DNA of 64,000 nt from positions 124,001 through 188,000 of the forward strand of contig JBOFWL010000145.1 in assembly GCA_051653605.1 (NCBI GenBank), given 5' to 3'. Shown in pieces: positions 60,070-64,000 of the stretch. The notes under the pieces were generated by a model. It saw only the letters and a list, made by a program, of their open reading frames with translations. It searched no databases and was not told the DNA's origin. Made by a program: the position numbers and the translations under genes. Each line of letters opens with the position of its first letter. The first letter of the stretch is position 1. The DNA comes from JBOFWL01 sp051653605. Its GTDB lineage: Bacteria; Spirochaetota; Brevinematia; Brevinematales; Brevinemataceae.

Positions 60070-60991
60070 GCCGCCCCCTTTTATTAATAGCATATAGGCA
60101 TAAATCAGCACAAAAATCGGATATAGCGATGCCTTTTGCTTTAAGCATTGCCGGAATATCACTGGTTGCTGTCATGCCCGGAGATGTATTCACCTCTAAA
60201 AAGCAGGGCTTTCCATTTTCTTGTAAGATAAAATCTACTCGAATAGAACCTTCTAAACCAAATGCAGCATAGACTTTTCGGCAGTGAGACTCTACCTCTG
60301 CCCTAATTTCTTCCGAAAGAGAAGCAGGACAGATAAGATTGCTCATCCCCTTTGTATATTTTGCGTGATAATCGTAAAATTCGTTTTGAGGAGCAACCTC
60401 TAATATAGGAAGAAAAATTAATTCCCCCTTGTAAATTGCTAAACCTGTGGTCATCTCTCGGCCCTTAACATAGCTCTCAACAAGGCAATGAGGAAACTTT
60501 CCTAGATGCTTTGGCAAAATTTCTTGCGCTTCTTCTTTATTATGAAGAATGCAGGCTCCTACGCTAGAACCTTCTGAAACAGGTTTAATGAATACAGGGT
60601 AATGATTTATCCTATCCACTACTTGTTCAGGCTGTAAGCCCTTAGTTGAAAACCCTTCTGCACAAGGAATATCCATGCTTCTAAACATCAACTTAGTAAG
60701 ATTTTTATCCATCGCCAACGCAGATGCAGCCACTCCACATCCTACATAAGGAACTCCATAAAAATCAAGCACACCTTGGAGAGAACCATCTTCTCCAAAA
60801 GTGCCGTGCATTACGGGATAGACAACATCGTAGTTTTTAAGTATATCAAAAGAAAAAGACGCATCCGCAGGATTAAAGACTTTCGCTTCAAAACCCGCGT
60901 CAATCAACGCTTGACAAACATTTGCGCCCGATCGATCAGAAACTTCTTTTTCGGAGGAAAACCCTCCGGCAAGGACAGCTACTTTTTTCAT
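60059..60991 (-). CDS. ddl: D-alanine--D-alanine ligase
   Basis: Ddl makes D-Ala-D-Ala for peptidoglycan stem peptides. The 310-residue product has VLAGGFSSEKEVSDRSG, the ATP-grasp KPVSEGSSVGAC loop and the metal-binding end PCFLEVNTSPGMTATSD. The Tyr/Phe at the specificity position was not assigned, so D-Ala-D-Lac use cannot be excluded. It is the first gene of the ddl-ftsQ-ftsA-ftsZ order. Confidence 0.96.
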   Translation of the reverse strand: MKKVAVLAGGFSSEKEVSDRSGANVCQALIDAGFEAKVFNPADASFSFDILKNYDVVYPVMHGTFGEDGSLQGVLDFYGVPYVGCGVAASALAMDKNLTKLMFRSMDIPCAEGFSTKGLQPEQVVDRINHYPVFIKPVSEGSSVGACILHNKEEAQEILPKHLGKFPHCLVESYVKGREMTTGLAIYKGELIFLPILEVAPQNEFYDYHAKYTKGMSNLICPASLSEEIRAEVESHCRKVYAAFGLEGSIRVDFILQENGKPCFLEVNTSPGMTATSDIPAMLKAKGIAISDFCADLCLYAINKRGRHEP

Positions 60992-61025
60992 AAAACCTCA
61001 CGGCAAACAGTACCGACTAACAAAC

Positions 61026-61054
61026 ATTATGGAGTAAATTTCATATTTCGTCAA
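61026..61054 (-). promoter_or_regulatory. Promoter of ddl-ftsQAZ unit
   Basis: Minus-strand TTGACG (61049-61054), 17 bases, CATAAT (61026-61031), 35 bases before ddl. Confidence 0.8.
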
Positions 61055-61162
61055 ACATTAGTTCAAAATATTTTTTTTATCAGGGATTTTTTTCGATAAT
61101 CCGATACTTTTTTTAGTATATCTGACTTTTTATTTGAAAATACCTTCTTTTTAATGTTAAGA

Positions 61163-61168
61163 TATAAT
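61163..61168 (+). promoter_or_regulatory. -10 element of htrA promoter
   Basis: A perfect TATAAT on the plus strand lies 51 bases before htrA, but no good -35 is found 17 bases upstream, so it may need an activator. The hairpin-like ATACT-7-AGTAT at 61104-61119 in between could be an operator. Confidence 0.45.
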
Positions 61169-61219
61169 TAAGCGTTAAAGAGAAAAAACATGTCAATCAT
61201 CATTTTAAGGAGTATCTTT

Positions 61220-62692
61220 ATGCGAAAACGATCAGTGTTGTCTCTTGCGGGAGCGGCTCTGCTCATTGCAGGTATAGGGGCGGTATCATACAACATTGTT
61301 GCTCAAAAAAGCACCCTGCGCACCACTAGTACTAATGCCGTAATTGAAAGGCTCCCAGAGCTCGATGCGGCTTTACGCCTTCAAACTGTTTTACGCAGTA
61401 TTGCTACAAATATCACCCCAGGCGTTGTAAGCATTGAGGTGGAAGGATCTGTTGCTGTTAACAGTATGGCGCAAGATCCATTCTTTAGATTTTTCTTTGG
61501 TAACGACGAGCAGCGTCGTCGCCAATATAGTAGTATGGGGTCTGGCTTTATCATTACCCCTGACGGTTATTTGTTTTCAAATTGGCACGTTGTGCAAGAT
61601 GCCAGCCGTATTCGAGTTGTGCTTAGCGATGGGCGTAGTTTTGATGCCAAAGTTATCGGAGCCGACACCGAACTAGATGTTGCCCTTTTAAAAATTGATG
61701 CAACTGATCTACCCGTGGTTCCTTTAGGCAACTCTGATGATGTTCAAGTAGGCGATTTTGTTGTTGCCATTGGGAATCCTTTTGGGCTTAGTGGAACTTT
61801 TACTTTCGGAACGGTTAGTGCTTTAGGAAGAGAAGGTTTACTCCCCGGCTTACAGCGGTTTATTCAAACAGATGTTGCTGTTAACCCTGGAAACTCTGGA
61901 GGCCCTCTGCTTAATTTAAGAGGTCAAGCCGTTGCTCTCAATACAGCTATTCGATCGCAAAGTGGTGGATACGAAGGAATTAGCTTCGCGATTCCCATTA
62001 ACGCTATCAAAGATGTTGCTGATCAACTTTTTCAAAAAGGCTCCATCGAACGTGGATACTTAGGGTTGGTTCCTCAATCGCTAGACTCGGTAACAAGACG
62101 ATCCCTCAGATTAGATGAAAAAGAAGGCGTCTTGATTTCGTCCCTCGAACCTAAAGGCCCTGCTGAAAAAGCTGGTTTACGCCAAGGCGATATTATCACA
62201 AAAGTAGATGGTGTCACCGTTTCTAGCCCTCCCGATCTCACATCTATTGTTGCCTCTAAAGCGCCTCGTTCGAGCGTAGAGTTAGAAGTTGTAAGAAATG
62301 GAAATCGGCAAAAATTGATTATCACCCTAGGGGTGCGTCCCAATAATATTGTTCGCGGAAACAACCGCGACAGTGAGCCTCAACCTGGAGGGGGCAGCCC
62401 CGGAGGAGCCAGCAGCGTTGTTACGTTTTTAGATGTAACTTTTGGCGAGCCAACTGCCGCCGAACTTCGTCGAAGCGGTGCTGAATCGGGCGTTATTGTT
62501 CGTAATATAGCAACTTCAAGTAAGTTAGCTTTTGCTCTTAATAGAGGTGATATTGTTGCCGCAGTTAATAATCAACAAATTATTAACTTACAGGATATAA
62601 AAAAATTTACAGATGAAAATGGGGGTACGCGAGCTTTTGCTTTCGCGGTCTACCGTAATGGGTTTCTCGTGTATCGAAGTGTTGAGTTTTGA
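61220..62692 (+). CDS. HtrA/DegP-like periplasmic serine protease
   Basis: HtrA proteases degrade misfolded envelope proteins. The ATG at 61220 (MRKRSVLSLAGAALL) is preceded by AAGGAG with a seven-base gap and gives 490 residues; a longer in-frame start 30 bases upstream lacks a site. The signal-anchor is at about 7-27. The trypsin-like domain has His123 (NWHVVQD), Asp153 (ELDVALLK) and Ser226 (GNSGGPLL). Two PDZ domains follow (about 275-360, GDIITKVDGV; and 415-485). The position beside division and wall genes fits stress response of the envelope. Confidence 0.95.
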   Translation: MRKRSVLSLAGAALLIAGIGAVSYNIVAQKSTLRTTSTNAVIERLPELDAALRLQTVLRSIATNITPGVVSIEVEGSVAVNSMAQDPFFRFFFGNDEQRRRQYSSMGSGFIITPDGYLFSNWHVVQDASRIRVVLSDGRSFDAKVIGADTELDVALLKIDATDLPVVPLGNSDDVQVGDFVVAIGNPFGLSGTFTFGTVSALGREGLLPGLQRFIQTDVAVNPGNSGGPLLNLRGQAVALNTAIRSQSGGYEGISFAIPINAIKDVADQLFQKGSIERGYLGLVPQSLDSVTRRSLRLDEKEGVLISSLEPKGPAEKAGLRQGDIITKVDGVTVSSPPDLTSIVASKAPRSSVELEVVRNGNRQKLIITLGVRPNNIVRGNNRDSEPQPGGGSPGGASSVVTFLDVTFGEPTAAELRRSGAESGVIVRNIATSSKLAFALNRGDIVAAVNNQQIINLQDIKKFTDENGGTRAFAFAVYRNGFLVYRSVEF

Positions 62693-62722
62693 TCACACCC
62701 CTTTATTTGCCCCCTATTTAGA

Positions 62723-62762
62723 AAACACCCTACACTTCTCTTTATGAGAAGTTAGGGTGTTT
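62723..62762. terminator. Terminator after htrA
   Basis: A long imperfect hairpin (AAACACCCTA-C-ACTTCTC with GAGAAGT-TAGGGTGTTT, one bulged base) lies between htrA and the convergent receptor-like gene, with T-rich sequence on the right side. Confidence 0.85.
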
Positions 62763-62790
62763 CATTTTATACCTTTTATATTAAGAAATC

Positions 62791-64000
62791 TTAAGAACGA
62801 AAAACATGCGATGGAGGAGTATCTCCATAATTGAAAAAATAAAGCTTCTCAAAACTTTGAAGGATAGCCTCTCTGGTTTCTATTATTTCTTCAGATGGAG
62901 AATGCTCTTGATCTCCCATGTGAGAATAATCAACCAGATGCAAGCACTTTGTTTCTAGTGTCTGCGCCATTTGTTGCACATAGGATGCCGATTTAAGGAT
63001 TTCTTCGATACTTTCCAGCGCTATTACCCACTCTTGCACTTCTTCGTTATAATTTTTCTTAGGAGTATCCTCTGTTGGCTCATCAAGAGGCGTCGTTTCG
63101 ATAATTTCTTTAATAGACGTATATGCTCGGCGGATAACGACATCTGCATCTTTAATTTCTTCTAAAATTGCTTCGCTAATTCGAGAACTTTTCTCTCCAA
63201 AATCTTTTACCTTATCCGATACCGATAAAAATGGGCGTCCATTTTCACCTGCCCGAGCAGCTTCTATAGATACATTCAGAGCTAAAATACCCGCTTGAAA
63301 TCCATTACTACCTACAGCTTTTGCCAGCGATGCCGTTCGTTCTGCACGTGTAAACAAACGCGCTAATAACTTTTGCATATAATTAAGTTTTTCTTTATGA
63401 TTGATTTTAGGATTGCTTGTAGCTTGAACGTTGTCGTGAATATTTGGATCTGGCTTGGTTTTATGAACCCGATCCGAAAGAATTGCTAGTTTTTGAGATA
63501 GCGAGCGACTAGCCTCAAAAAGATGATAGGCGTTTTCTTTCATTGCTTCAAAATCGAAGTTAGGAGTGGGTTCTTCCGGTTGAAAGAAAGAAAGCTCCTC
63601 GGATTCTTGACTTTGATTTTTAAGTTTGGCCCATAGGATACCCAAAACTTCTTCACTCTGCAAGCGGATACGGCGAATCGCCCCCATCGAACTCCACATA
63701 AGAATAAACAAGCCCAAAAACCATAAAATAGATAGAAAAACAAGCCCGCCTCTTTCTAACGAGTAATAGAGACTTTTTGACCAATAATTAATACCCATCA
63801 CTTGAAGCTCGGCTCGAGATGGTTGGCGAATAAAATTGTAAAGAGGCACTTCAAGGCTATCAGCTTGTTTACGGAAAGCAAGGTATGCATCGTTAAGTTG
63901 AGCCGGCGCTGGAGGACGAGCATTCGTAGGAATTGCCTGCAAAAGCGCATAAAGTGATTTTCCTGATTTTTCAAGATTTCGAAGTGTGATTTCCATATCT
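62791..64000 (-). CDS. Methyl-accepting chemotaxis protein-like membrane protein, N-terminal end missing
   Basis: The frame stays open to the end of the window, so the start lies beyond it. About 401 residues from the first Met (63996) to the stop are visible. One membrane helix (about 83-104 of the visible part, LVFLSILWFLGLFILMW) separates an outside part from a cytoplasmic helical part. The region 233-262 (GFQAGILALNVSIEAARAG, then GRPFLSV) matches the MCP hairpin tip that normally contacts CheA and CheW. The flanking coiled coil is shorter and more irregular than in full receptors, and the C-terminal part lacks clear methylation motifs. It may be a receptor-like sensor or a degenerate MCP. 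There is no che gene in the window. Confidence 0.72.
   Translation of the reverse strand, partial: DMEITLRNLEKSGKSLYALLQAIPTNARPPAPAQLNDAYLAFRKQADSLEVPLYNFIRQPSRAELQVMGINYWSKSLYYSLERGGLVFLSILWFLGLFILMWSSMGAIRRIRLQSEEVLGILWAKLKNQSQESEELSFFQPEEPTPNFDFEAMKENAYHLFEASRSLSQKLAILSDRVHKTKPDPNIHDNVQATSNPKINHKEKLNYMQKLLARLFTRAERTASLAKAVGSNGFQAGILALNVSIEAARAGENGRPFLSVSDKVKDFGEKSSRISEAILEEIKDADVVIRRAYTSIKEIIETTPLDEPTEDTPKKNYNEEVQEWVIALESIEEILKSASYVQQMAQTLETKCLHLVDYSHMGDQEHSPSEEIIETREAILQSFEKLYFFNYGDTPPSHVFRS

Noticed and set aside
1..64000. CRISPR arrays, insertion sequences, prophage or integrase sites
   Set aside because: No regularly spaced repeats, transposase, integrase or duplicated gene ends were seen; both tRNA genes are intact and not flanked by repeats of their ends.

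Overview
This window is chromosomal DNA from a spirochaete. The clearest marker is a gene for the periplasmic flagellar sheath protein FlaA at 581-1579. A 948-residue TPR membrane protein resembling the spirochaetal flagellar collar protein FlcA, and a fragment of a chemotaxis-receptor-like protein, agree with this. The cell appears to make lipid A, because lpxA and lpxB are adjacent. That argues against Borrelia and Treponema and for an LPS/LOS-bearing lineage. I cannot name the genus from sequence alone. I see no phage, insertion sequence, CRISPR array or integrated element; this is core genome with some lineage-specific genes.

Layout. (1) 1-6.1 kb: the 3' end of an unknown gene, flaA, then a minus-strand unit gatB - coaX - amidase - GerMN-like protein with its own promoter. 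(2) 6.1-24.1 kb: one minus-strand run from rpsL to rplQ in which the str (rpsL, rpsG, fusA, tuf), S10, spc and alpha gene sets are joined with small gaps. It has a strong promoter at 24.12 kb and a terminator at 6.1 kb. rpmD, map and rpsD are missing from their usual places. (3) 24.2-35.8 kb: a second minus-strand unit, tRNA-Thr - rpmG - tRNA-Trp - secE - nusG - small membrane protein - rplK - rplA - rplJ - rplL - rpoB - rpoC. It starts at a perfect consensus promoter whose -35 lies in a palindrome. (4) 35.9-45.1 kb: Nudix hydrolase, 5-formyl-THF cyclo-ligase, a large unknown protein, a TldE-like protein, a secreted beta-propeller, ComF and the FlcA-like TPR protein. (5) 45.1-50 kb: rsmE - ruvX - lpxB - lpxA - STAS protein, then an M23 envelope peptidase. 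(6) 50-64 kb: TatD nuclease, MBL hydrolase, dtd, mraY with a large insertion, an aminotransferase-fold protein lacking its catalytic residues, ruvC, a lipoprotein, the division cluster ddl-ftsQ-ftsA-ftsZ, an HtrA protease and a receptor-like protein running off the end.

Functionally, regions 2 and 3 supply ribosomes, RNA polymerase, elongation factors and the SecYE channel. Regions 5 and 6 build and divide the envelope (lipid A, lipid I, D-Ala-D-Ala, Z-ring, hydrolases, HtrA). The flagellar genes sit among them.

The most unusual items are the aminotransferase with all four classic catalytic positions changed, the roughly 120-residue insertion in MraY, a structured leader of about 240 nt with competing hairpins upstream of rpsL, an H1-like Lys/Ala/Pro tail on ribosomal protein L5, Pro in place of Lys88 in S12, and an uncharacterised membrane protein gene inserted between nusG and rplK. 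All calls rest on reading the sequence; no database search or folding program was run.
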